DNA from: Owenia fusiformis
Lineage: Eukaryota > Annelida > Polychaeta > Sabellida > Oweniidae
Direction of reading: 5' to 3'
Assembly (NCBI GenBank): GCA_903813345.2
Contig: CAIIXF020000004.1
Span: forward strand, 9,248,196-9,312,195
Length of the DNA: 64,000 bases
Part shown: piece by piece, positions 13,101-24,434 of the stretch
Position numbering within the stretch: position 1 is the stretch's first letter
Layout of the letters: every line of letters begins with the position of its first letter
Position numbers and translations under genes: made by a program
Notes under the pieces: generated by a model
Databases searched by the model: none
The model's input: only the letters and a program-made list of their open reading frames with translations
What the model was told of the DNA's origin: nothing

Positions 13101-16100
13101 AGAAACCTAATTATAAAGCACACCTGAATATCATCATAAAACAATTTAGAATAATCTTGTAATTGTGACATCATAGATATAAACAAAATAGAGCAATTTA
13201 ATTATTATATAATACAGGTATAAGACAGGTAGATTTTAAAATTAATTATGACTTAATTTTTCTTCTCTGAAGATGGTGCACAAATGTTTTGTTTTTTTAT
13301 TTCAATTTTCAAGGTAGTAGCTTAATACGGAGCTTTGATTAAACCAAATAACCCTACGCCACCAGAAGTTGAATGACTTAGTACAGGATGTTAAAAACGC
13401 AACCCAATGAAATCGCTATATCTTGGAAAATACTTATCCAATAGTGTTCATATTTTCAGGAAGGAAAGAAGAGACTGTGTATTTTTAGCTCCTGTTGTTA
13501 GTTAGTTGTAACTTGTAAAAAATGATGTCTTGTACATCTGCACAAAAGGCAGCTGTACAAGGAAAACACCTGCCTTGGACACCTGGTCAAATGTTCAGTT
13601 CGTCTTCACCACTATCTGTTATATCAAGATTAAGAGGAGATCAATCGTTTCTGATAATTTTTTCTGTACTCCAGTACGGGAATATGAACAAATATATCGA
13701 TTGAAAAATAGGTCCCAGAAATATAAATCCCCATGTTAAACCCGATGGTTGAAAAAAGGAAGTATAAATTTGTTCCTCCGCGAACTGCATCATGGGAATT
13801 ATTTTGATGAAAATCTTTCGCGTCTCCTCTTTTGAAGAGGGAACAACGAATACGACAATTGATCAATGTTTCAAGTGTAACAAGGATTGACGTCATATTG
13901 AAATTATCCAAAACATGCGTTTTTGACCCAATTATATCAGGAATTTGAAAGGATAAAACTGAAACTTCATCTTTATATCAGAGATATAACTAGTTTTACA
14001 TGTGCAAAGGATCCGTACCCATTAGTGTACCTATAAAGATTAGAATTTTTTTGAAAAGGTTAAATTGGAATTCCAGGATTATTCTTATATAATATGAATC
14101 TTTAAGAAGTATATTTTCAACAAATCACAAAAATAATATTTAGAATATGGTAAAAAGTTGTTTTTTTACAGTGATTCTTAACACATGTCATTCTGACTCT
14201 TAAAGTGAGTAATTTTCACATATTTTACAAAACCTTTAATAAAATCTTGATTTTTGTAGATACACTTAAACTGACTTGACAGTATAAAACTTCATTGTGT
14301 CTGGGCATAATAACCTTCACTAAGCAGATCAACCATGCATAGATACTTTGTAATCCTATTGTTTTGAAAGGCACCCTATTGTGTTCTTGTTTTAAAGAAT
14401 GGATGACCTTATACAGTCACTGACAGATTGAGGTGCTTCCGCAGGTCAGACCCCCTCTGATTTCACCTTAATTGTTTAGTATTGACATTATTGCATAGTT
14501 CAAACATGAAATGAGAGAGGGTCCTGGCTGCAGAAGATATACAATGTGAAAGTATAGCAAAAAAATTAGTTTAAAAAAGGAGGCCATATTGGATCTGCCA
14601 GACACCAAGGCAACAAACTATCAGACAAGTATCAAATGGGTCAATTTATTTTTGATTTATCAGTCACGCATGCCTCTGAAGAGGATACGTTGCAGAGGGA
14701 CTGAATTGATATCCATTTAGTCATTAAAGGGACACTGTTTGTAAGGTAGTTCTCATGCTAATGAACCCTAAAATGTTTTAAACAAATAATCAAATGGGTC
14801 AATCATCTTTTGATTTATCAGTCATGTCTATCTCTTGAAATGATATGTTGAAGAGACACTGAATTAATATCCATTTAGCCATTAAAGGGACACTCCTTGT
14901 AAGGGAGTTCTCACCCAAAGAAACAAATAGACCAATCTATCGTTGATGGATCATTCCCCTGAAGATGATATATTGCAGAGGGACCGAGTCATTATCCATT
15001 CAGCCATTTAAAGGGGCATTGCTTGTAAGATAGTTCTCATCCTAATGAACACTAAACTATATTTAACAAAGAATCAAAGGGTCAATATACTTTTGATTCA
15101 TCAGTCATCCCTGCCCCTGAATGTAATATATTGCTGAGGGGCTGAATCAATATCCATTTACCCATTTAATGAGACAGTGCTTGTAAGGTAGTTCTCAACT
15201 AATGGGTCAATATATTTTTGATTCTTCATTCAATTGCCTACCCTTGAAGATAATATATTGCTGAGGGACTAATTCCATGTAGCTCTTTAAAGGGACACTG
15301 CTTGCAAGGTAGTTCTGACCAAAAGAAACAAAATGGTTAATTTATTTTTGAAGCTTGTCCAAAAAGATGATATATTGCTGAAAGACAGAATCAATATCCA
15401 TTTAGCCATTAAAGGGACACTGCTTGTAAAATATTTCTCATCCGAAGTCAAACTAAAATATTTCACTTCATAATAATTATATGTTACACAATGGATAGAT
15501 TAAAATACCTCCACTTGTTTGATAGAAAAACAATGGGTTTCAAATTGACGAAAAACTCTCCTACATGCACCTTTTCAATTTTAAAAAGCAACCATTTGAC
15601 TTTATACCTTTAGCTTCAATTGAATTATTCTTTGAAAATGCCATATAAATATATCATATATTGGAACGTCACAACTAGATTTTTAATATTTGAGTTGAAT
15701 ATGTCTCTGTCACATTTGCTTCGGCGACTGTATGGTTAAATATTTCTACGGTCAATAGCAATCGCCCGCCGGAGCATGTCAACGGCCACAGAATATATTG
15801 TTGGATCCTATTTATCAGATTGCGGAGTTTCATACAATCTTCACTGCGACATATCATTCTCAAAACTTTCATTGCAAGAAGCCATGTTGAGGAAAAGTGT
15901 AATAACATGTTTTACCGAAGTTAGATCTTTTGGTCGACTGATGATAATGTTGAAGTTTGGAAAATCATCCACGATAAATGCAAAGTCCGTCACTGCCTCC
16001 TGTAAACAGTTCCTTAACAAACATACCATCTGAAAATATGATCCTTCAATTATAATTTTTGAATCAGTGAATTGATACTTTTCTGATGAATCCATATACG

Positions 16101-16291
16101 TAAATGAACCATTTCTCAAAATATGGCAGATACATAAATGCATTTACAGCTCACTTGTATTGGCAAATGCTTTGAATTACAAAATCAGATATAATATGGC
16201 TACTTACCTGAATCCTAAGGTACTCATCCGTTGGTTGATTCAACGTTTCCAGGGCAATTTCCATCTCCCTTCGGTTCAGTGTATATGCCAT
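10159..16291 (-). CDS. glycine N-acyltransferase-like (GNAT fold) gene, model with one exon unresolved
   Basis: Probable acyl-CoA-dependent N-acyltransferase of the GLYAT-like family. Four exons are supported on the minus strand. Exon 1 (16291-16208) starts MAYTLNRREMEIALETL, follows an upstream A/T-rich leader and ends CAG|GTAAGT. Exon 2 (16029-15916) follows a strong TTTTCAG acceptor, reads QEAVTDFAFIVDDFPNF and matches the family's N-terminal VLVDSWP-type segment. Exon 3 (about 10935-10793) reads GLSETQKSIFDEVAQTYGW and ends AT|GTAAGT. Exon 4 (10585-10159) completes the split codon and carries the acetyl-CoA loop SHRRQGLGTA, ending KYKYIN-stop. Phases agree (0, 0, split, stop). Placed exons give about 255 residues against roughly 290-300 for the family, so about 30-40 residues, probably one exon, are missing between 15916 and 10935. 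Intervening DNA is repeat-rich. It is possible, though less likely, that the 16-kb and 10-kb exons belong to two neighbouring genes. Confidence 0.6.
11507..12119 (-). mobile_element. 613-bp TA-flanked element with transposase remnant
   Basis: The ends are inverted repeats of about 30 bp (AGTCTGTTCTCCCCCTTAAC on the left, complement ending GGAGAACAGACA on the right) flanked by TA at 11505-11506 and 12120-12121, as in Tc1/mariner-type insertions. On the minus strand at about 11718-11660 a frame reads RRIEALWAAGRDIQTIKK. This looks like the first helix-turn-helix of a transposase, and it breaks off at a stop soon after. The element lies in extra DNA that copy A of the duplication has and copy B lacks, so it inserted after the duplication or was lost from B. 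Confidence 0.6.
13000..13240 (+). repeat. tandem duplicate, about 150-bp unit
   Basis: Segments beginning near 13007 and 13158 share TGACATCATAGA, ACAATAGA/AAATAGAG, TACAGGTAT and GACAGGTA in the same order, about 151 bp apart. The pair lies in a putative intron of the GLYAT-like gene. Confidence 0.5.
14630..15470 (+). repeat. minisatellite-like array, five to six units of about 120-160 bp
   Basis: Each unit has AATGGGTCAAT, a TTTTTGATTTATCAGTCA-type segment, GATATATTGCAGAGGGAC, TATCCATTTAGCCATTAAAG, GGGACACTGCTTGTAAGG and TAGTTCTCA. Units start near 14633, 14793, 14930, 15069, 15205 and 15325, with differing lengths and moderate divergence. The array lies in a putative intron. The TTAAAGGGACACT core resembles ends of some TTAA-target MITEs, so it may have grown from one. 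Confidence 0.7.
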
Positions 16292-16684
16292 TTTCTAACA
16301 TAACACTACAGTCTACCTACAATCAAAGTTGATCTTTTTTTCAAACACTAACAACATCGTGATATTGCAAATAAAGTTATCATGTTCGACACTTGTTGAT
16401 GTCAAAGTCCAAGCCATGATCATGTCCTTTTAGAATAAACTATTTGTGTTCTTTTCGTTGGATGCCTGTATAAAGAGAATGTCCTGTGATTAAAAAAATA
16501 TATGATTTTCATGCACGGATGGACATGATCTTTCAAATCAGCCAATACTCTGTTTAGAAAGGAACAGCACTGATTAGAAGAGATTTAGATCGAATCCGTA
16601 CACGCTGAAATCGAAACTGCTGATGAAACCAACCAAACACTTATGTGGTCCAAAATGAAACATCGAACATTACATAGTGAGTAA

Positions 16685-16824
16685 TGCCTTGGTCACATTT
16701 GCTCCGATTCATCGGCCGGCGCCCGGCCGATTGAGTATCTTGTTCACAAATGTATTCAGTTTTGAACAGAAAACTCAATCGGCCGGGCGCCGGCCGATGA
16801 ATCGCAGCAAATGTGACCCAGGCA
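16685..16824. mobile_element. 140-bp palindromic MITE, PIF/Harbinger-like, TAA target duplication
   Basis: TGCCTTGGTCACATTTGCTC at the left is returned as GCAAATGTGACCCAGGCA at the right. The arms continue through CGGCCGGCGCCCGGCCGA. Direct TAA lies on both sides (16682-16684 and 16825-16827), the 3-bp TWA signature of PIF/Harbinger. Relatives are at 28701, 37611, 37728 and, more distantly, 26619. It sits about 390 bp upstream of the GLYAT-like start codon. Confidence 0.75.
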
Positions 16825-16825
16825 T

Positions 16826-17413
16826 AACCCCCCTATCACACCGAACTAGTTCTTACCCGTTCTTGCCAGTCCTACGAATATGTCGTAAAACGGGCTCAAT
16901 CTGACTGCGGTCGGGATATATGTCTAAAATAATTAGCTACTTCGTTCATAAACAGTCTTCAATACGTCCATCTCATTCGCAGTTCGTTCAGGTCGCACTA
17001 CGTCGGTGTGCAAAGTAGTATATAAACCGTCCCTTAGTCTAGAAGGTCATCATGACCTGATTACAGAACGGTATGGTCGCCATCGAATTTTGCATCGATT
17101 CAAAATTCTAAATCACATACCCCGTCCGGGAAAGTCCATGAAGTTCGTAAACAGACCGTACAACGTTGTAGGTACGTCCATTCAGTTCGCACACAGTTTA
17201 AAACCGATTCGGCAACGTTTTGACGATCACCAGAAAATTTTGAGCATGCTCTAAGTGCTGGAGGACCTACTCGTTCTAGTAGTCTCATGAAGTTTGTAAA
17301 CAGATCCCAAACGGTTCTTAGTTGGTTCTTAGTATGTGAAATCCGTTCGTGCACAGTTTAAGCCCGTTTTCGAGAACGTAGTGAGAACTAGTTTGGTGTG
17401 ATAGTAGGGTTAG
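16826..17413. mobile_element. 588-bp inverted-repeat element
   Basis: The left end CCTATCACACCGAACTAGTT and right end AACTAGTTTGGTGTGATAG are inverted, followed by GGGTTA against TAACCC. Internal segments (AGTTCGTAAACAGACCGTAC, CAGTTCGCACACAGTTTAAA) also recur near 17286 and 17345 in diverged form. It abuts the MITE at 16685-16824. The ORFs inside are repeat-derived. Confidence 0.55.
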
Positions 17414-19203
17414 AGTCAATATTTGTCAATAATAAAAACACTCAAACACAATTTGGTTGTGGCTTCGCCAAACTAACAACGAACACATCATAGTTGATTG
17501 CCATGTAGAACTGTATAACTTAATAATTGTGACATCGAAAACACATTTAGCATTAAATGATGGTGTCATATCTACGCTTTTAAAGATCTAATAGCAAAGG
17601 TTTTGCAAAAATAAATCAATGTAGTATAAAACAAATGTATGTATAATGAAGAAATAAATATATAATGAAAAAAATAGATATCTGTTTGTAATATTGGTAT
17701 AAACTTAAGATTAAAAAGTGTCACTATCTCTTTCACTTTTCAACAAATATAGGCTCACGTGACATGTGACGCGGGGCAGGCAATTTTGATCTATCGTAGA
17801 CCATATCAGTATCAAATTGCTGATATTTCAACCTCGTCTTGCGAGGCCATTTTGATTTGAAACATCTTGAATTTGGTGTCAAAATGAAGCTGGTCACGCC
17901 CACTTTCAGAGTTATCAATGAATCATTTACTACGACTACTATATTCATTTAGGACGCGTGTAAAGTTAACCAATCAGAAAGACAACTGTTCCATATATGG
18001 CAGTTCATTAACATATTCAGTGTTTACTACTGCTTTTCGCGTCATGACAACACGAGTAATAACCAATCAAGATGCCGTATTTTATCACGTGAGTTCAGAG
18101 TGAGTTCAGAGTGACACGCACGCGACATGTTGTCTGAGGTGATCGCGATGTTGAACAATTTCTTCTCGGAATTTGTCCAGAGAAATCAGCGATTCTAAAT
18201 TAAGGTAGGATCTGCCATTTTTTCCTGAACAAGTTATAACTTATCTCTATCGAATCCTAAAGTTTTGGAAGAAGATATGAAGCGTAGGTTTAAAAACTAA
18301 GCGATTAATTTGACGATCTGATTTTGCAATTTGCAATGGCCAATTTACTGCAAGTCCAGTGCATGTATTTGACAAGAGATAGCGCCAAGTCTTGTATCTA
18401 AATGCTTGTTAAGCCACTCAGAAACAAGATCCATATTTTCTAAATTTGATAACTTTGCAGAAAACCTGTTTTCATAATCTGTTTTCCGCGTCTAGATTCA
18501 AACTGAGTATGATAATAGGATCGCTGGAATCTTCAGTCAATGGCAACGGGTCTTCATTCCAGAACTCACATTTTTAGTTGATTCTCCGTCATAGTTCTTG
18601 TCTAAAGTCCCCATATCTGCTCTCTTACTGCCATACTTGCACACATTTCCCCTCCTTAAATTGTCTTCATTAAAATTACACCCTCTCGCCGATTTATATA
18701 GCCATTTCCCAGAACCCGGGAATCAGAATCGCTGATGTTTGCCATATTGAACATATTATATGTACTGTAATATCTGTACATTGCCTGCTACGCGTAATGG
18801 TCACGTGACTAGCGCGATACAGGAAAAATGGGGAATTTCGAAACAACAATTTTTGGGCACTTTTATTGCAAATTTCAGGTATTTATAAAGTGTTTGTGGT
18901 ATAAAATATAATCCACAGACATAAATGAACATCCAAACTACATATTTCATTAAGTTTTGGAGCCTTTTTTGCTCTTAAATTAACATCTTTAAGGTTGGAG
19001 TAAAAGTCGCCCAAGCACAGAGATGCCACATCCAATTTTCTAAATAAAATAAAATAAATAAAATAAATTTTCTGCGAATATTCAATGCAGGATATACACT
19101 TCATGCTAAATGCATTGCTCACTATATAAGACTTATTCACTTACCAAAGTACCAGGATTCTCCAAAATATATCCTCTGTGACTGAAAAGTTTGACAGTAT
19201 ATC
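17414..19203. other. intergenic, nothing recognised
   Basis: No gene is supported. A 13-bp tandem (GTGAGTTCAGAGT, twice) lies near 18087. The small ORFs show no motif or splice context. Confidence 0.35.
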
Positions 19204-19595
19204 ATAGTAAAATTTTAAATGTTTGTGAGTACTTTGAATTTAAAAAATAAGCAATAAAATGACCAAATTGAAACAGTTTATGTAAAAATAGAAACACTAA
19301 TATTTTTATATTTATTTTTTATATTTTAGTTTGTTTTGTAGTTTAGCTATCATATCTGTGTCCTCTTATATTTTGATACTTCTCTGCCATGTTATTTTCG
19401 GAAAAAATAACATGGCTAAAACTCCCTAAATTAGAAAAGGCCAAAGCTTTGCTGCACATTAAACATTACTATCTGAAATATACAAAAGTTAGGATAAATA
19501 TAAATGTTTTTATTTTTATATAAACTGTTTCAATTTGGCCATTTGATTGCTTATTTTTAAATTCAAAGTAATCACAAACATTTAAAATTTTACTG
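19204..19595. mobile_element. foldback MITE, GTAAAATTTTAAATG family, copy 1
   Basis: The left AGTAAAATTTTAAATGTTTG pairs with the right CATTTAAAATTTTACTG. The arms include TACTTTGAATTTAAAAAATA and GAAACAGTTTATGTAAAAAT. The centre is a hairpin around CCATGTTATTTTCGG. TA follows the right end. A close relative is at 22205-22596. Confidence 0.7.
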
Positions 19596-19689
19596 TAGAT
19601 GTTGACACCTAAACGTATCCTTTAAACACTACATATAGTACTGCTGTTAAGTCCTGTATAAATATGTGAATGTATGCGATGCAGCGTTC

Positions 19690-19790
19690 ACAAAAGCACA
19701 TGTAGGTTATCTAGAGACATGTTGTTTATTTTACTGTTTATATGTCACCGTGTTCTTTAACTGTTAGTTTCGTTGTAATTGTAACAGCTC
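19690..19790. repeat. repeat holding the empty site of the 44599-48926 element
   Basis: GGTTATCTAGAGACATGTT followed by GTTTATTTTACTGTTTATAT and GTGTTCTTTAACTGTTAG is the uninterrupted form of a repeat. At 44580-44598 and 48927-48975 the same repeat is split by a 4.3-kb insertion. Confidence 0.7.
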
Positions 19791-19867
19791 CGGTCTTAAT
19801 CCCGAAACTGCCACGTACAGGCTGCCCAATCAATCAATTAACCAATACTACAACAAAGCAACCCGTA

Positions 19868-19893
19868 CAAACAAACAAACAAACAAACAAACA
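19868..19893 (+). repeat. (CAAA)n microsatellite
   Basis: About six perfect CAAA units. Confidence 0.9.
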
Positions 19894-20835
19894 GGACCGA
19901 ACGAGCAAACAAATGGTAGCGTGGTAAGCTGAACGGTCATTGCACGTAGTGTATCGGATTTGAGCTGAATGTTAAGATTGATTACTGGACTATTTGTAAG
20001 GTGCTGCCATCTTTGAATAGACACAAAAGTGGAAAACACTAATTGAACAAGAATGATTTGGAACAGAATGAAGAAATGAAGTTAGGAAGATATCAGAAAG
20101 TTAAGTATGGGGCCATTTTACTGTTATTCCATCTAAACTTCCAATCAATGACTACAAACAATCAACACAACAAATCAAGTAAAGTTTTAAAGTTTAATTA
20201 TAAATAAATAAATAAGATCTGGTTTTATATCAGTTTCATCAAATATAAATCAAAGCAAATTACATGTTCTAAAAGCAAAATCTGACTTTAGTCGAACCTG
20301 ACAAACTACAAACAAATTACAAAGGTCTTAACTAAGATGGCGACTATATTTCAGCCCTCAAGATCAAAACAACATCGAGCTTTGAGTAAAGCGATTGTCA
20401 AAAGGTGGCGCTGTAGAAAATTTCACCTGCGCACTGAGCATATCAAAATCAGACCAGATTTACTAGCCAAAAATTACATAATTATCTCATAGAAAATCAA
20501 TCACAGTAAATCAATTGTTTCAAATAACCAAATCAAATGCACACTCAGTTGGATCAAAGTCAAACAGACTGCAATGGCAAAATTAAAATCTGAAAATAAT
20601 TCACAGTATTTCTACAAGTATGCTCAGCGCTGCAGTGAAGTTCAAATATAAAAATACAACCTCAGTTTTGCAGCCACTCGACTCTCTTCATCCTTCTGGC
20701 TGCCATAACGATCGATCAGGCCTGATCTTATCTCGTTCCAAGACTATCTCTACGTTCTAGTCTTGCGAACGTCTTATTCTTTTGTCTGCTCGATTACATA
20801 ATGGGAGAATTTTCTACGCTTCTTACACTTAAGAT
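19894..20835. other. intergenic, nothing recognised
   Basis: No coding-like frame or RNA gene was found. Confidence 0.35.
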
Positions 20836-21178
20836 ACCTATTTCGATAGATTCCTTGGTATTTTAGCATTCTTTTCGTGTAGTTGAATCCACAATCGTGT
20901 GGGTTTATCGGCAGAACGAAGAGGTTTTCGTTTTTGATAGCAATATTTGCGTGTAATATTTAACTTATTTCAACCGTCAAATTCCTCCATTCAGTTCCCG
21001 GCATGCACCAGTCATAAGGGAAATCCCTGGGAAATTCCCCTTCCGACATTTTGAAAATTGCTGATATATTTCCGATGTAAAAACTAAAATCTCTTCGTTC
21101 TGCCGATAAGCCCATACAATTGGCGATCTAACAACATAAAAAGAATTTTAAAATACTAAGGAATGTATCGAGGTAGGT
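20836..21178. mobile_element. foldback MITE, ACCTAYYTCGATA ends
   Basis: The left ACCTATTTCGATAGATTCCT is matched in inverted orientation by the right arm ending CGAGGTAGGT-like sequence at 21178. Inner arms also pair (TTTATCGGCAGAACGAAGAG at about 20906 with CTCTTCGTTCTGCCGATAAG at about 21092). The loop contains GGCATGCACCAGTCATAAGG, also found near 42567. Confidence 0.6.
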
Positions 21179-21639
21179 CATTTAGGTGTGCAATGCGTAG
21201 TATTTTCTCCAACTTTGTAAAAACATTGACTGACGAATTATACGCGCGTACGACCACAATCTAAAGGGGTCGTAGGATGCGATAAGCCTGATCAAGTGTC
21301 GAAAGTAATCAAAATATCCAATATTTAATTCAAAACTGCCTCGTGAGTAATATGGCGCCAACTCTCTTCTCGCCGTCTCTCGCGAGAGATTGACCCTTAC
21401 AAAGACATACAGCAAAAATGTGCTATGTTCAAAATACCATTACAAGACAATTGTTCCGAACACAGAAGCCATAGGTAAACCTCAAGTAACTATTACCCTG
21501 ACCCTGCAGCGGGACTATTCGCGCTCCGAGCGGAAGGGAAGTAGCGACACCAGGTGAAAGGTTGGCATTCCATTTAAGAGTAAAATATGACTAGCCAACC
21601 CCGGGTCGCTACATAATATATAGTAACGATTCAATTGGT
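21179..21639. other. intergenic with a CGTACGACC hairpin
   Basis: GCGTACGACCAC followed by GGTCGTAGGATGCGATAAGC at 21242-21293 recurs at 42664-42711. The sequence around 21560-21610 is relatively GC-rich. No gene is supported. Confidence 0.4.
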
Positions 21640-21835
21640 GTCTTGAACAGCAATGAAACTTCTACTTGCTGATATGTAGCTTTGAAGTCAATTTTATCCC
21701 CATGTAGTCAATAACCCTTGCTAAAATCTTCATTTTCTCAGAAGAACTCGAGTTTATTGAGTCCAAACAAGTAGATTCATGTGAGACAGTATTGCGAGAA
21801 ACCATTTCAATAGTAAGAATAGGGGCTCTATATAC
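21640..21835 (+). repeat. 195-bp direct repeat, copy 1
   Basis: It begins CTTGAACAGCAATGAAACTT and ends AGTAAGAATAGGGGCTCT. It is repeated with few changes at 22012-22203. The first 70 bp also occur at 49013-49078. Confidence 0.8.
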
Positions 21836-22011
21836 CCAACTTCAATGCCAGGTTACTAGAATTCTGAGCATTTTCTAAAAATGAATGATGTCTGTGTTTA
21901 AAACATTGTTAATGTTCAAATTGACACTTGTTTTATGTTCTTCACACTTTTGCATCATTTTTCATAACTTTTAGTTGGTACCTCCCTCTCGAGAAATTGG
22001 ATCCAAAGATT

Positions 22012-22203
22012 CTCTTGAACAGCAATGAAACTTCTACTTGCTGATATGCAGCTTTGAAGTCAATTGTATCCCCATGTAAAGTCAATAACCCTTTCTGAAA
22101 TCCTCATTTTCTCAGAAGAACTCGAGTTTATTGAGTCTAAACAAGTAGATTCACGTGGGACAGTATTGCTAGAAACCATCTCAATAGTAAGAATAGGGGT
22201 TCT
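22012..22203 (+). repeat. 195-bp direct repeat, copy 2
   Basis: Near-identical to 21640-21835. It ends exactly where the MITE at 22205 begins, while copy 1 continues into other sequence, so the MITE may have inserted at its edge. Confidence 0.8.
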
Positions 22204-22204
22204 A

Positions 22205-22596
22205 CAGTAAAATTTTAAATGTTAGTACTTTGAATTTAAAAAATAAGCAATCAAAGGACCATATTGAAGCAGTATAGGTAAAAATAGAAACATTTATACA
22301 TGTCCTAACTTTTGTATATTTTGGTTTGTTTTGTAGTTTAGCTATCATAGCTGTGCCCTCTTATATTTTGATGCTTCTCCGCCATGTTATTTTCGGAAAA
22401 ATTAACATGGCTGAAACTCCCTAAATTACAAAAGGTCACAGCTTCACTGCACATTATAATTATACATAACTATCTGAAATATACAAAAGTAAGGACAAGT
22501 ACACATGTTTCTATTTTTTATATACTGTTGCAATATAGTCATTTGATTGCTTATTTTTTAAATTCAAAGTAGTTCCTAACATTTAAAATTTTACTG
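22205..22596. mobile_element. foldback MITE, CAGTAAAATTTTAAATG family, copy 2
   Basis: The termini CAGTAAAATTTTAAATGTT and the complement ending AAAATTTTACTG are flanked by TA on both sides (22203-22204 and 22597-22598), consistent with Tc1/mariner-type targeting. The arms and central hairpin match 19204-19595. It is non-coding. Confidence 0.75.
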
Positions 22597-22598
22597 TA

Positions 22599-23121
22599 TA
22601 TACAGTACACGAGACTTGCTTTTTAGAACTTTTTGTTGGCTCTACTGCTCAGGTGTCAGTTGAACCATTTTTGCAGGCCTATTTTAGAGTAAGTTGAGCT
22701 TTTTGCCAAACCTTTTTTCATAAGAGAGTTACTCAGTCCCAAGTCCAGTTTAGTATAAAATGCCTGTCCTGTAAATCAATGTAACAGAAAAAGAATACTA
22801 AGACGGTTACACATCAATTGCCACACAGGAAGGTAACTTGGCATTGTGCTAATTTTTGCTAACCTCTCTTAATGGTAAAGATTACTCAGTCATACATGAC
22901 AGTTACTTAAAACCCGCTGAAGGTAGTACACAATAGACCAAACAGTTGATTATTTTTCACAAATCTACAGCTACAGGGGGTCTGCGAGGATTGCAATCAG
23001 GAAACAAAAGCAAATCTTTTGTTTATTGAGTGCAATCACAGTGGACCCCCTGCAACTGTGGATTCGTAAAAAAAGAATCCACACTTTACGCCAACAACTG
23101 TATGCTGAAAGGGGCAAATAC
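22599..23121. other. intergenic, short inverted pair only
   Basis: CTACAGCTACAGGGGGTC (about 22966) and GACCCCCTGCAACTGTGG (about 23044), with their flanks, form an inverted pair of about 40 bp around a loop. This may be a tiny MITE. No gene is supported. Confidence 0.4.
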
Positions 23122-23346
23122 GTTTTCTCTAACTTAAAACCCATACACTGTCACCTATGCAAGCTAAACGGTAATCTTTAGTAACCTACACGCTCTAGTG
23201 ATAGCTAATTTTTAGTTGATTTTATTTTCAGTTGACCTTGCATAGCTAAAACAAAGAATACATATTTAGCAAAAAAATCCATCTGGCAATTTTACTTTCA
23301 GAATGTGCACTCTTGATTCTTCGAGCTACAGAAAACAGTTATATTC

Positions 23347-23562
23347 ATACCTTTCTCTGCTTTTCTTGTCGATATCCATATCAGATACAGGTTTTCCAAA
23401 TCTAGTGTTAGAATCGGAGGAATATTCAGGCTCTGATATGTCGGATGTTTCGACACTGTACCGTAAATCAAATGTGCCAATTTCACTACTATCTACACTC
23501 CGATCCAAAAATAAAAGACACCTGAATTTTTGCTGAATTTGAACATTTAATGTGCCAAACAC
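23347..23562 (-). CDS. possible exon inside the 23122-24434 element
   Basis: The minus-strand frame contains VDSSEIGTFDLRYSVETSD and FGKPVSDMDIDKKSRER. It is rich in acidic and serine residues and is followed at the proposed exon end by a GTATGA donor-like sequence. I do not recognise the protein. A plus-strand frame overlaps it, so the strand choice rests on the donor and on a second minus-strand ORF in the same element. Confidence 0.25.
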
Positions 23563-24058
23563 TCCTCCATTGCTAGAATATATACTCCTGTAAATGATTA
23601 TTAGCAGAATAAATGTCCCTAAGGCTTTATATCAGCGTATGGTGGATAGTTTGTAAACATGTGAATCCACTTTTCAAATGGCAGCCATTGTTTTGTAGTC
23701 TCAAACAAAAATAAAAATGGTCAATTTGGATATCTGGTAATGGTATTGTATCAATTGATTGATAAAGACATATAAAGTATGGTACAATACATATTATAGT
23801 TGTGAAGTGGTGAACTGTTATTTTAAAATGGATTGTTGTAGAACTGTTTTTGAGACTATGCACAATTATTTTCAAAAATGGTTGACATTTAACATGTGGA
23901 AATCACTTCAAATTTTTAAGATCCCAATGGTCATTATGGACACACATTCAACTATATTTATAATTTTCCAGAATGGAGAAAATATAGTACTTACTTCCCT
24001 GAGGTAAGAATTTATTATATGTGCGACAGAATGTCTCTTTAAAACCGATAGTAATTAT

Positions 24059-24199
24059 TTATGGATCTGACTGTATTTCATATTTATTTACTCCTCCTAT
24101 AAGTTCCCCAAGAAAGTTCTCAAGATCTTCATCCGTGTCGATATCTGTCAATTCCTTGAAGGTTTCCGGAGTCAAGGTATCCATCCTTTCGTATTCCAT
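24059..24199 (-). CDS. small acidic ORF (46 codons) inside the 23122-24434 element
   Basis: It begins MEYERMDTLTPETFKELTDI and continues with an acidic amphipathic stretch (DEDLENFLGELIGG), ending at a TAA. The composition is unlike the chance ORFs nearby. I do not recognise a family. It could be a first exon of a transposon protein or an isolated remnant. Confidence 0.3.
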   Translation of the reverse strand: MEYERMDTLTPETFKELTDIDTDEDLENFLGELIGGVNKYEIQSDP

Positions 24200-24434
24200 G
24201 CTTCTTCTCGAATCTTAAACTTACTGAACATAGCGTTGACACCACGTACATATATGCAATACATACAAATCCAATACTAATCACCATTGCCCATTCAAAT
24301 GATCACGGGTCAGTGCACTCACTACGATTACTATAGTTCATTGAAAATTGGCTATTACTAGAGCGTGTAGGTTACTAAAGATTACCGTTTAGCTTGCATA
24401 GGTGACAGTGTATGGGTTTTAGGTTAGAAAAAAC

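Larger units (their letters stand above)
23122..24434. mobile_element. 1.3-kb element with about 85-bp terminal inverted repeats
   Basis: The left CCCATACACTGTCACCTATG and AACCTACACGCTCTAGT are returned in inverted orientation near 24345-24420 with very few mismatches, and similarity fades near GTTTTCTCTAAC. No clear target duplication was seen. The minus strand carries two coding-like pieces (24199-24059 and about 23562-23347) that could be exons of the element's own gene. Confidence 0.65.

Noticed and set aside
13630-13911. 93-codon minus-strand ORF as the missing GLYAT-like exon
   Set aside because: No acceptor or donor in a suitable phase and no convincing match to the expected segment.
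22384-22572. 62-codon ORF
   Set aside because: Lies inside the arms of the foldback MITE at 22205-22596.
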